Assembly: GCA_019312705.1 (NCBI GenBank)
Contig: JAFDCW010000365.1
Coordinates: forward strand, 1-6,547
Direction of reading: 5' to 3'
Length of the DNA: 6,547 nucleotides
Source: Deltaproteobacteria bacterium
GTDB taxonomy: Bacteria; Myxococcota; Polyangia; Polyangiales; B10-G4
Position numbers and translations under genes: made by a program. The notes below the pieces were generated by a model. That model saw only the letters and a list, made by a program, of their open reading frames with translations, searched no databases and was not told where the DNA came from. Positions 1 to 6,547 of this stretch are shown here, piece by piece (position 1 is the first letter of the stretch; each line of letters starts with the position of its first letter).

Positions 1-26
1 GACGAAGGGGTGCGCGAGCCGCCGCC

Positions 27-845
27 TCAAGGGGTACGTGCGACCCAGTAGAGTTCAGCGAGGGCGCGGCCGACGGCGGCGGGGTTCTCCTCGTTGTAGT
101 AGTGGTGGATCACGTCGCGGTAGTCGTTGACCCGATTGACGAGGCCCGTGATGGAGCTGCGGTCTCGAAGAGGCACCGAACTGCGGTCACCGACGAGGAC
201 GTGTCCGTCGGTATCCTCGACTATCACCCCGTCCGCCAGAAACGACGCGAGCATAGGCTCCAGGTCGCGGAGCTCCTGATTAGCGCCCCGCGGACCGGGG
301 CTCGTCCAACCGATGTTGGTCCCCGGTGACTCGGCAAAGATCACCAGGTCCACCACGACCCGACCCGCGCCGGCGAGTTGCTTGTCGGCGACCACGAAGA
401 TGTAGTCCGCGCCAGCTTCGGCGTCGAAGTTCACGACGGAGTCCTGTTCCCGCGCCATCGGCAATACCGACTGGTCGGCGCCGACGGCCAGGGTCTCACC
501 GTCCGGGCCGTTCAAGACGACGTGGGCATCCACGTCACCTTCGACGGTTCGGGCAGTGAACGCAACCGCGGCGGGAGTGTCGAGACGCAGGCGGAACGCG
601 TGGGCTACTCCGCCGAGGTTGTCGACGGTCGCGGACACGCCGGTCGGCAGGGCGGCAATGTCCACCGTCCAGCGCCCAGCCGCGCCCATTTCGACCACGG
701 TGAAACGGGCGACGTCCGCGGCACCACCTTCCCCGAAATCGAGAATCTTCGCCGCGCCTTCGGCGTCGGGCCCGGCGGGTTCCGTATCCGCTGTGCACCC
801 CCACGGGAGAACGAGGACAGCGATGATGGCCAAGCGGATCAACAC
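27..845 (-). CDS. Putative lipoprotein of unknown function (272 aa)
   Basis: I chose the GTG at 845-843 as start because it places a lipoprotein-type signal directly at the N terminus: Leu-Ile-Arg, then a hydrophobic run at residues 5-13, then LPWGC with Cys17 as the probable lipidated residue. The lipobox is poor (Pro and Trp at -3 and -2), so lipidation is likely but not certain. The mature protein starts with an acidic, Gly/Pro/Ala-rich linker (residues 18-45). Residues about 45-170 look like alternating beta strands and recall a prepeptidase-C-terminal-like beta sandwich, but only loosely. Residues 190-272 form a more helical, charged C-terminal part with a DYRDVIHHYYNEE stretch. I recognise no catalytic motif. 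The same frame stays open up to an ATG at 1079, but that extension is Pro/Ser/Arg-rich and lies over the preceding lipoprotein gene, so I reject it. No good Shine-Dalgarno precedes the GTG; translational coupling to the upstream gene, which ends 34 bases before, is possible. The stop codon is TGA at 29-27. Confidence 0.7.
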   Translation of the reverse strand: MLIRLAIIAVLVLPWGCTADTEPAGPDAEGAAKILDFGEGGAADVARFTVVEMGAAGRWTVDIAALPTGVSATVDNLGGVAHAFRLRLDTPAAVAFTARTVEGDVDAHVVLNGPDGETLAVGADQSVLPMAREQDSVVNFDAEAGADYIFVVADKQLAGAGRVVVDLVIFAESPGTNIGWTSPGPRGANQELRDLEPMLASFLADGVIVEDTDGHVLVGDRSSVPLRDRSSITGLVNRVNDYRDVIHHYYNEENPAAVGRALAELYWVARTP

Positions 846-879
846 GATGCTGTCAGTCGAGCAGGAGGGCCACCGAAGG

Positions 880-1074
880 TCAAGCAGACCGCACGGCACC
901 GTCGCCGCCGCCATCCGCAGCCGGACCGGTGTCTCCGGTCGTGCCCGAGTCGAGAGCCGGCTCGGTCGAATCGTCCGAGCAGCCGCCGAGCAACGAAGAG
1001 AAAACGAGGATGGAGACGGGGATTGAGACGGGGATGGAGACAGGGAATGCGCCGGAGCGGGTGGAGTACGGCAT
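880..1074 (-). CDS. Very short putative lipoprotein (64 aa)
   Basis: This small ORF looks real rather than a shadow. It has a signal peptide with an early Arg, a hydrophobic stretch and a canonical lipobox, LLGGC. The lipobox Cys is followed by Ser-Asp-Asp and a short Asp/Gly/Thr/Ala-rich tail (STEPALDSGTTGDTGPAADG) of the kind that tethers surface lipoproteins in myxobacteria-like organisms. Third codon positions are mostly G or C, as in the neighbours. After the linker the protein simply ends, with no folded domain, so it may be a tiny surface lipoprotein or the surviving N terminus of a longer gene. The start is uncertain: ATG at 1074-1072 is preferred, and a GTG three codons upstream (1083-1081) is in frame. 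Neither has a clear Shine-Dalgarno. It lies 56 bases after the methyltransferase stop and 34 bases before the next lipoprotein start, consistent with a shared transcript. Function is unknown. Confidence 0.55.
   Translation of the reverse strand: MPYSTRSGAFPVSIPVSIPVSILVFSSLLGGCSDDSTEPALDSGTTGDTGPAADGGGDGAVRSA
1008..1043. repeat. Three tandem 12-base repeats inside a signal peptide
   Basis: On the plus strand three 12-base units follow each other directly: ggatggagacgg (1008-1019), ggattgagacgg (1020-1031) and ggatggagacag (1032-1043). Units 1 and 3 differ at one base. Each unit is four codons, so on the minus strand the repeat encodes Pro-Val-Ser-Ile three times in the hydrophobic core of the short lipoprotein's signal peptide. 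Gain or loss of a unit would change the signal peptide length without shifting the frame. Confidence 0.85.
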
Positions 1075-1130
1075 GGCACGCACCGTACGATGAGCAGCGT
1101 GCCGACGCAGCCCGAGGACCCCGGCGACCC

Positions 1131-2150
1131 TCAGTCCGCCAACTTGCGACCAACGATCACAGCTTCGTTGCCACCGGCGAAGGTGTGGATCTCGGGAGTC
1201 AGGCCCACCCCCCGCATCGCCTCGGCGACCTCCTCGGGGCGCAAGAAATGGTTGCCCTGGATGTGCTCGGCGAGGTTCTGAAACGCCATGCCGCGGGTCC
1301 GCGGATGCCGCAAACTCGAGCGCTCGTCAGGCCACCGGGGCTCCCAGATGACCGCCGCGCCCCCCGGAGCGAGGTGGTCGGCGATGATGCGCATCACCTT
1401 GTCGCGTCCATCCCAGACGTGGTGCAGGGCGCGGTTCATCGCGATCAGGTCCGCGGGTTCATCGAGGCGAAAGTCATGAATGTCCCCTTCGGAGAAGCGC
1501 AGCCGGTCGCCGAGACCGGCGGCCGCCGCGAGATCCGTCGCCTGGCGAACGTGCTCGTCGAATCCGTCGAGGCCGACGCCGCGGAGGCCGGGGCAGCGGC
1601 CGCAGAGCGCGCGCAGGTACCACCCATTGCCGCAGCCGAGGTCGACCGCCAAGCCGCCCTTCTCGTCGACCTCTTCGAAGATCGGCACGTTCGGGAGTAT
1701 CTGCTCCTCGAACATCGCGCCGAAGGTCTTCTCGAGCATGGGCCCGAAGAACGGCAGGATGGTGTTGCGCTCGGCGAGCACCTTCTCCCCGGGGCGCTCG
1801 CCGGAGGCCATCAAACCGGCGGCGCGCTCCGCCATATGGGCGCCGAGGACGGCTTGCACGGCAAAGGGCATCAGCGTGCCCTCGGCGTCGGCGCGAAAGG
1901 CGTCCCCGGTCTCAGACAGGCGAAAGTCGTCGCCGTCCGTCTCGAGCAACTCGAAGGCGTAGGCCGCATCGCACCACCTGCGAACGTAGCCGGCGTCGAC
2001 CTCCGCAGCTGCGGCGAGGGCCTCGGGGGTCGCGGGGCCTAACCGATGCAGTGCATCGAAGAGGCCGTTGACCACGCCGACGAATGCGAGGTTCAGCGAT
2101 GCGGCGCCCTGCATCCTGGTGATCATCTGCTGCTTCAGGTCGTTTGCCAT
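1131..2150 (-). CDS. Class I SAM-dependent methyltransferase with N-terminal winged-helix-like domain (339 aa)
   Basis: This enzyme should transfer a methyl group from S-adenosylmethionine to an unidentified substrate in the cytoplasm. Residues about 15-85 look like the winged-helix dimerisation domain found in small-molecule O-methyltransferases and Rv2258c-like methyltransferases, including LFDALHRLGPATPEALAAAA and a strand-like DDFRLSETG. Residues about 165-275 form the Rossmann methyltransferase core. Motif I is VDLGCGNGWYLRAL (169-182), the acidic loop is GLDGFD (193-198), the second SAM-contacting segment is EGDIHDF (221-227), followed by NRALHHVWD (239-247) and LAPGGAAVIWEPRW (260-273). 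The C-terminal part (to 339) is typical of the fold. The length is complete and there is no frameshift. The start is ATG 2150-2148; the frame extends to a TTG at 2231, but the added residues are Arg/Pro-rich and look non-coding. No strong Shine-Dalgarno is seen. It is transcribed away from the giant sensor gene and may lead a transcript with the two lipoproteins. Substrate and pathway cannot be inferred. Confidence 0.9.
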   Translation of the reverse strand: MANDLKQQMITRMQGAASLNLAFVGVVNGLFDALHRLGPATPEALAAAAEVDAGYVRRWCDAAYAFELLETDGDDFRLSETGDAFRADAEGTLMPFAVQAVLGAHMAERAAGLMASGERPGEKVLAERNTILPFFGPMLEKTFGAMFEEQILPNVPIFEEVDEKGGLAVDLGCGNGWYLRALCGRCPGLRGVGLDGFDEHVRQATDLAAAAGLGDRLRFSEGDIHDFRLDEPADLIAMNRALHHVWDGRDKVMRIIADHLAPGGAAVIWEPRWPDERSSLRHPRTRGMAFQNLAEHIQGNHFLRPEEVAEAMRGVGLTPEIHTFAGGNEAVIVGRKLAD

Positions 2151-2256
2151 CGCCGCGAAGCATAGCCGCGAATCAGGGGGCCCCCGGAGACGAATGGGGC
2201 GCCGCCGGTGCGAGACGGTGCCCAGGTCCAATTTGTGCTAAATACCCGGCTCGTTC
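2151..2256. promoter_or_regulatory. Divergent intergenic region, candidate promoter zone
   Basis: This 106-base gap lies between two diverging start codons, so promoters for both directions should be in or near it. The stretch 2228-2245 (ccaatttgtgctaaatac) is notably AT-rich against the GC-rich background and sits just upstream of the sensor gene ATG at 2257. A plus-strand -10-like element (TGTGCTAAAT, about 2234-2243) would put transcription start almost at the ATG, which fits the absence of a Shine-Dalgarno there, but the match is weak and no good -35 is visible. A perfect 10-base palindrome, GGGGGCCCCC, lies at 2176-2185 in the presumed methyltransferase leader. I cannot name a regulator. 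Confidence 0.35.
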
Positions 2257-5200
2257 ATGGATGCCGCACCGATCCACGACGTCGCCGAGCGGATCCACTC
2301 CGGGCGGACCTGCCACGTCCTCCGCGCCACGCGGGTCGAAGACGGCCAGGCCGTCGTACTCAAGGTTCTGAGTAGCCCTCGGCCCACGGCGGAGACGGAG
2401 GCCTGGTTTCGGCGCGAATTCGAGGTCACTCGAGCCCTCGACCTGCCGAGCGTGGCTCGAGCGGCACGCATCGCCCGAATCTCCGGTCACCTCACCATGG
2501 AGCTCGAGGACTTCGGCGGGGAGTCCCTCGAACGCCTCGACCTCGCCGGCAAACTCGAGGTGCCAGACTTTCTCGACGTGGCCATCTCGCTCACCGCGGC
2601 CGTCAGCGCGGTGCACGACCGGGGCGTCACCCACGGCAATATCACCCCGAGCAATGTCGTGATGAACCGCGAAACTGGGGTCGTGAAACTCATCGACTTC
2701 GGCGTCTCGACGGCCCTCGCCGAGGAGACCCGGACCTTCCGCGATCTCGCCGCCCTGTCGAGCTCCCTGAGCTACATCTCCCCGGAGCAAAGCGGTCGTA
2801 TGAACCGGGCGATCGACTATCGCACCGACTTCTATTCGCTCGGGGTAACCCTCTACGAGCTCCTGGTCGGCGAAGTGCCCTTCGTCGCCCGGGCCCCCCT
2901 CGAGCTGGTGCACGCCCACCTGGCTCGCCGCCCCGAGCCGGCCCATCTGCGGCGCGACGATGTACCCGAGGCCCTCTCGCAAGTCCTCGACAAGCTCATG
3001 GCCAAGAGCGCCGAGCATCGCTATGGCTCGGCCGATGGGGTCGTTCACGACCTCGAGCGCGTCCGGGACGGCCAAAGCGCTGCGTTCGCCCTGGGCGAAG
3101 CCGACACGTGCGCCCAGCTCCGACTCCCCCGGGAACTCTACGGTCGCGGGGAGCAGATCGGGCAGTTGCTCGACGCCTTCGACCACGTCGGACGAGGGGC
3201 CGCAGAGCTGATGCTGGTGTCGGGCTACTCGGGGGTCGGCAAGACCGCCCTAGTCCAGGAGATTCATCGGCCGTTGACGCGCCGTGGCGGTGACTTCGTC
3301 GCTGGCAAGTTCGGCCAATTCCAGCACGACATCCCCTACTCGGCCATCATCGACGCCTTGACCCAGCTGGTGCGCCGCATCCTCGCGGCGGGCGATGAGG
3401 AGGTCCGTCAGTGGCGTGAGCGCATCACGTCGGCCCTCGGCCCCAACGGCCAGGTCATCGTCGACGTCATCCCCGGCGTGGCCCTCATCATCGGCGACCC
3501 ACCGCCGTTGCCTGACCTCGACCCCGCCGAGACCCACAACCGCTTCAACGTCGTCTTCCAGGCCTTCATCGGTGCCCTCGCCTGGCCCGACCACCCGCTG
3601 GCCATCTTCCTCGATGACCTCCAGTGGGCCGACCGGCCCTCCCTCAACCTGCTTCGGGTGATCCTCGAATCACCGGATACCCGACACATCTTCCTGATCG
3701 GTGCATACCGAGACAACGAGGTCCCCGAGGGGCACCCGCTCACCGTTGCCCTCGACGAGCTGGAGGCCGGGGGCGCCCGCATTCGCCGGATCGAACTCGC
3801 CCCCCTGACCACCGGCGACGTCTCGCAGCTGCTCAGGGACGCGCTCCGACGACCGACGTCCGAGGTCGAGTCCCTCGCCCACCTCATCCGGGAGAAGACC
3901 GGCGGCAATCCATTCTTCGTGGGGGAGTTTCTCAAGAGCATCTACGAGGAAGGACTCCTCCGGTGCGGCCGAGAAGGCGGGTCTCGGGGCCAATGGCGCT
4001 GGGACGAGAGCGCCATCCGGGCGGCGGCGATCACCGACAATGTCGTGCAGCTGGTGGCGGCCAAGGCCCGAAGGCTGCCCGAGGAGACGCAGGAGTCACT
4101 TCGGCTCGCAGCCTGCATCGGCAACCAATTCGACTTGTCGACCCTCGCGACGGTGTGCCACGAACCCGCGCGCCGCGTCGCCGCCAGCCTTTGGCCCGCG
4201 GTCCGCCACGGGCTCCTGGTTCCGCTCAGCGAGGACTACAAGCTCGCGACCGGGGACGAGCTCGCGGACGCGGTCGACGTGCCCAACGTGCGCTATCGTT
4301 TTGCCCACGACCGGGTGCAGCAGGCCGCCTATTCGCTCATCGACGACGACGTTCGCCCGCACACCCACCTGAGGGTCGGACGGCGCCTCGAGGGCGCCCT
4401 CGCAGAAGGAGCAAAGAGCGGGCGGGTATTCGACGTGGTGAATCAGCTCAACCTCGGGCGCTCGCTCCTGACCCACCCCAAGGAACGTGAACGCCTCGCA
4501 TTCGCGAACCTCAGCGCCGGACAAAAGGCGCGCCGCACCTCTGCCTACGACGCCGCCCTCGACTACCTCACCATCGGGATCGAGCTGCTCCCGGCGGACG
4601 CCTGGGATACGCACTACGAGCTCACCCTGGGCCTGCACACAGCGGCCGCCGAGTCTGCTTTCCTGGCCGGCGACCACGGGACCATGTCCGACATGATCGC
4701 CGCCGTCGTCGCCCACGGCCGGACCATCATCGACAAGGTCCCGGCCTTCGACGTCGAGATCCAAGCACGGATTTCAAAAGCCGAGTTCTCCGAGGGCGTC
4801 GACACGGCCCTCACCGTGCTGCACGAGCTCGGTGTCGACTTCCCGGCGCACCCGTCACCGGAGGATTCCGTCGCCGCCCTCGACGAGTGTTTCGAAGCCT
4901 GGGGCAAGCGGGGAACCGCGGCGCTGCTCGACCTGCCCGCGATGACCGACCAGAAAGCCCTGGCGGCGATGCGCATCATGACGCGAGCCAACCCCGCCGT
5001 GTATCTGGGCCGGCCCGCGCTCCTGTCGCCGATGTCGTGCAAGCAGGTGGTGCTCTCCTTGAAGCACGGCCACACAGCGTCATCGACCTACGCCTACTCG
5101 TGCTACGCGATTTCGATGGCCGGCGGGGTGGGTGACTATGACAGCGCCACCGAGCTCAACGAGATAGCCCTCGCCCTCGTCGACCACCTCGGCGCAAAGA

Positions 5201-5628
5201 ACTACGCCGCCCGCTCGGTCTACATCCAAGCAACGTTCATCGGCCATTGGAAGCAGCCGCTCCGGGACGTGCTCGTACCCATCCCGGAGGCCCTGCAGCT
5301 CGCCCTCGAGGTCGGCGACCTCGAGTTCGCCGGCTACTCCTGCTTCATGCACTCGAACCTGCTCTTCTTCGCGGGGTCCCCTCTCGGCGACCTCGTCGAA
5401 CGCGCGGCGTCGTATGACCAGGTCATCCGGGCTCACAAACAGCCCATCTCCGAGACCTACAACAACATCCTCCGCCAGTCTACCTCTTCCGGCTCCTGCT
5501 CTCGGTGGTCTTCGGTCGTTGGGACGCGGCCTACGAGTGCGCGCGGGAAGGCCGGCCCCACCTCGACGCGGCGATCGGCAACGTTACGGTTCCCATCTTC
5601 GTATTCCTCGACTCTCTGGCCCGCCTAG
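2257..5628 (+). CDS. Giant sensor protein, N-terminal part: (pseudo)kinase + AAA/STAND ATPase + helical repeats; frame broken near 5478
   Basis: This is the front of a multidomain signalling protein of the kinase/ATPase/GAF type known from cyanobacteria and myxobacteria. Residues about 5-270 are a serine/threonine-kinase-like domain: ATP-anchoring Lys36 (VVLKVL), a catalytic loop reading THGNITPSN (125-133), LIDFG with Asp147, and ISPEQSGRMNRAIDYRTDFYSLG-type activation segment (174-196). The glycine loop is degenerate and the catalytic Asp is replaced by Asn128. Residues about 293-560 are a STAND/AAA-type ATPase, opening with YGRGEQ (295-300). Walker A is GYSGVGKT (323-330), Walker B is AIFLDDLQWAD (449-459), followed by IGAYRDNEVP (481-490) and GGNPFFVGEFL (549-559). 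Residues about 600-1074 are alpha-helical, TPR-like. From residue 1075 the reading changes abruptly to 49 Ser/Thr/Arg-rich residues and a TAG at 5626-5628; this tail is out of frame, and the true continuation is in the -1 frame. The ATG at 2257 is the first in frame and leaves the kinase domain whole; no Shine-Dalgarno is seen. Confidence 0.9.
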   Translation: MDAAPIHDVAERIHSGRTCHVLRATRVEDGQAVVLKVLSSPRPTAETEAWFRREFEVTRALDLPSVARAARIARISGHLTMELEDFGGESLERLDLAGKLEVPDFLDVAISLTAAVSAVHDRGVTHGNITPSNVVMNRETGVVKLIDFGVSTALAEETRTFRDLAALSSSLSYISPEQSGRMNRAIDYRTDFYSLGVTLYELLVGEVPFVARAPLELVHAHLARRPEPAHLRRDDVPEALSQVLDKLMAKSAEHRYGSADGVVHDLERVRDGQSAAFALGEADTCAQLRLPRELYGRGEQIGQLLDAFDHVGRGAAELMLVSGYSGVGKTALVQEIHRPLTRRGGDFVAGKFGQFQHDIPYSAIIDALTQLVRRILAAGDEEVRQWRERITSALGPNGQVIVDVIPGVALIIGDPPPLPDLDPAETHNRFNVVFQAFIGALAWPDHPLAIFLDDLQWADRPSLNLLRVILESPDTRHIFLIGAYRDNEVPEGHPLTVALDELEAGGARIRRIELAPLTTGDVSQLLRDALRRPTSEVESLAHLIREKTGGNPFFVGEFLKSIYEEGLLRCGREGGSRGQWRWDESAIRAAAITDNVVQLVAAKARRLPEETQESLRLAACIGNQFDLSTLATVCHEPARRVAASLWPAVRHGLLVPLSEDYKLATGDELADAVDVPNVRYRFAHDRVQQAAYSLIDDDVRPHTHLRVGRRLEGALAEGAKSGRVFDVVNQLNLGRSLLTHPKERERLAFANLSAGQKARRTSAYDAALDYLTIGIELLPADAWDTHYELTLGLHTAAAESAFLAGDHGTMSDMIAAVVAHGRTIIDKVPAFDVEIQARISKAEFSEGVDTALTVLHELGVDFPAHPSPEDSVAALDECFEAWGKRGTAALLDLPAMTDQKALAAMRIMTRANPAVYLGRPALLSPMSCKQVVLSLKHGHTASSTYAYSCYAISMAGGVGDYDSATELNEIALALVDHLGAKNYAARSVYIQATFIGHWKQPLRDVLVPIPEALQLALEVGDLEFAGYSCFMHSNLLFFAGSPLGDLVERAASYDQVIRAHKQPISETYNNILRQSTSSGSCSRWSSVVGTRPTSARGKAGPTSTRRSATLRFPSSYSSTLWPA
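5418..5504 (+). other. Frameshift junction within the giant sensor gene
   Basis: The upstream frame (codons beginning at 2257) is sensible through Gln1074 (5476-5478). From 5478 the -1 frame reads VYLFRLLLSVVFGRWDAAYE and carries on as TPR-like sequence into a GAF domain. The -1 frame is closed upstream by a TGA at 5415-5417, so the switch must lie after 5417, and protein sense places it at about 5476-5480. The bases read cagtctac; one extra G (caggtctac) would join both frames perfectly. No X-XXY-YYZ slippery heptamer is visible here. The cause is either a one-base deletion in the genome or a sequencing or assembly error; the sequence alone cannot tell which. Confidence 0.85.
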
Positions 5629-6547
5629 CCCGGGCAGAGTCTCACCCCGAAGAGGCCGACACCCTCTTCGAAGAGGTCCGGCAGAACCAGGAACGCATGG
5701 AGGCCTGGTCGGACTCCGCGCCGTCGAACTTCCTGCACAAGTGGCACCTCGTCGAAGCGGAGCGCGCCCGCCTCGCGGGGGACACGCACGGCGCCCGGGA
5801 TCACTACGATGCCGCCATCGACGGCGCCCAGCGCGAGGGTTACCTCAACGAAGAGGCCCTCGCGTGCGAGCTCGCCGCGCGCTTTCACGACGAAGCGGGT
5901 CGCGTGCGCATCTCGCAGTTCTTCTCGAAGGAAGCCCACTACGCGTACGGCCGGTGGGGCGCCGCGGCCAAGGTGGATGCCCTGGAGTCCGCCCACCCTG
6001 CCCTCCTCGGCGCCGCCGACGCATCGGCAGACGTCTCGCCGAACGCCGACATCAGCAGCGCAATCGACCTCTCGACGGTGCTGCGCGTCGAACGTGCCCT
6101 CGCGGGCGAGATTCACCTCTCCGAGCTCCTGGTCGCGGTCATGGAGTCGATGCTCGCCAACGCCGGCGCCACCCGGGGCGCGCTCCTGGTCGAAAAGGAG
6201 GACGCGCTCGTCGTGATGGCCCGGGGCTCCGCCGCCGACGACGACGTGCAGGTGCTGCTCGACGAACCGGTCACAGAGGCCGCAGGAGTCGCCATCTCGG
6301 TGGTCAACTTCGTCTGGCGATCGGGAGAAGCGGTCGTCATCGGAGACGCGCGGCAGGACCCGGCCTTTCTGGGCGATGCCCACGCCGCCAGCGTCGGCTC
6401 GATCCTCTGCCTCCCCCTCGTTCACCAGGGCAAGACGACCGGGGTGCTCTACCTAGAGAACGACGTCGCCGAGCACGCTTTCACGGACAAGCGCCTCGAG
6501 CTGATGCGCGTGCTCACTTCGCAGATCGCGACGGCGGTCGAGAACGC
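5478..6547 (+). CDS. Giant sensor protein, continuation after frameshift: helical repeats + GAF domain; partial at right edge
   Basis: This is the downstream part of the same protein, read in the -1 frame relative to the N-terminal part, with no stop for 356 codons up to the window edge. Positions 5478 to about 6062 continue the TPR-like helices (for example FGRWDAAYECAREG, VEAERARLAGDTHGARDHYD, and KEAHYAYGRWGAAAKVDALE just before the linker). From about 6063 comes the coiled linker and GAF domain typical of this family: a leading helix with SAIDLSTVLRVERALAGEI, then TRGALLVEKEDALVVMARGS, VVIGDARQDPAF, and the conserved core SILCLPLVHQGKTTGVLYLEN (6399-6461), ending in a helix that reaches ATAVEN at the edge. 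GAF domains bind small ligands or mediate dimerisation; the ligand is unknown. No start codon precedes the natural junction; the first possible one is GTG 5505, inside the repeat region, so independent translation is unlikely. In relatives this GAF is followed by a histidine kinase, a cyclase or another output domain, which is not in the window. Joined, the visible protein is about 1,430 residues. Confidence 0.85.

Noticed and set aside
846..1079. N-terminal extension of the larger lipoprotein to ATG 1079 or ATG 914
   Set aside because: Both would bury the hydrophobic export signal. The extension is out of frame with the better-looking short lipoprotein gene that it overlaps.
1084..1130. Possible terminator between the methyltransferase and the short lipoprotein
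   Set aside because: There are G/C runs but no convincing stem-loop followed by a T tract on the minus strand.
378..2042. 554-codon plus-strand open frame over the lipoproteins and methyltransferase
   Set aside because: It is antisense to three genes with clear signal peptides and methyltransferase motifs. Its translation is Arg/Gly/Ala-rich with no recognisable domain. Long antisense frames are common in GC-rich DNA.
2151..2231. N-terminal extension of the methyltransferase to a TTG at 2231
   Set aside because: The extra 27 residues are Arg/Pro-rich and lie in the intergenic region. The ATG at 2150 gives a normal N terminus for the family.
2173..3186. 337-codon minus-strand open frame opposite the kinase domain
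   Set aside because: It lies opposite a strongly conserved kinase domain and shows no domain motifs of its own. It also crosses the divergent intergenic region.
3624..4490. 288-codon plus-strand frame overlapping the ATPase region
   Set aside because: The translation is Arg/Pro-rich and featureless. The other frame carries the ATPase core ending in GGNPFFVGEFL.
5418..5628. Programmed -1 ribosomal frameshift joining the two halves of the sensor gene
   Set aside because: The direction would fit, but I see no slippery heptamer in the overlap and no obvious stimulatory hairpin. A one-base deletion or sequence error is simpler.
5625..6425. 266-codon minus-strand open frame opposite the GAF region
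   Set aside because: It is antisense to a recognisable TPR-like/GAF sequence and has no recognisable motif.
5505..6547. Separate gene starting at GTG 5505
   Set aside because: It would start in the middle of the helical repeat region, has no Shine-Dalgarno, and leaves family-like residues 5478-5504 untranslated.

Overview
The window is GC-rich coding DNA with strongly G/C-biased third codon positions. It is most likely bacterial. A large serine/threonine-kinase/AAA-ATPase/GAF signalling protein next to short lipoproteins with Asp/Gly/Thr-rich linkers suggests a Myxococcota-like (myxobacterial or related deltaproteobacterial) genome. That taxonomic call is inference from gene style; no rRNA or marker gene is present.

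Layout. Three genes lie on the minus strand in the first 2.15 kb, reading right to left: a SAM-dependent methyltransferase (2150 to 1131), a very short lipoprotein (1074 to 880) and a larger lipoprotein (845 to 27). Gaps of about 56 and 34 bases would allow one transcript. A 106-base divergent intergenic region (2151-2256) separates them from a plus-strand gene that fills the rest of the window and runs off its right edge. That gene encodes a giant multidomain sensor: a kinase-like domain, a STAND/AAA-type ATPase, a long helical TPR-like region and a GAF domain. The output module (histidine kinase, cyclase or other) lies beyond position 6547.

Two things stand out. First, the giant sensor gene is split by a one-base frameshift near 5478. 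The first frame ends in about 49 nonsense-like residues and a stop at 5626-5628, while the family sequence continues in the -1 frame without a stop to the window edge. Second, the kinase-like domain carries His-Gly-Asn where active kinases have His-Arg/Lys-Asp, which predicts a pseudokinase. The short lipoprotein has a signal peptide built partly from a 12-base tandem repeat.

How the genes work together cannot be read from the sequence. The sensor protein is probably cytoplasmic and shows no obvious membrane segment in the visible part. The lipoproteins would be exported, and the methyltransferase substrate is unknown. I found no RNA genes, mobile elements, CRISPR arrays or clear terminators. 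I did not find a convincing new multi-gene system here.
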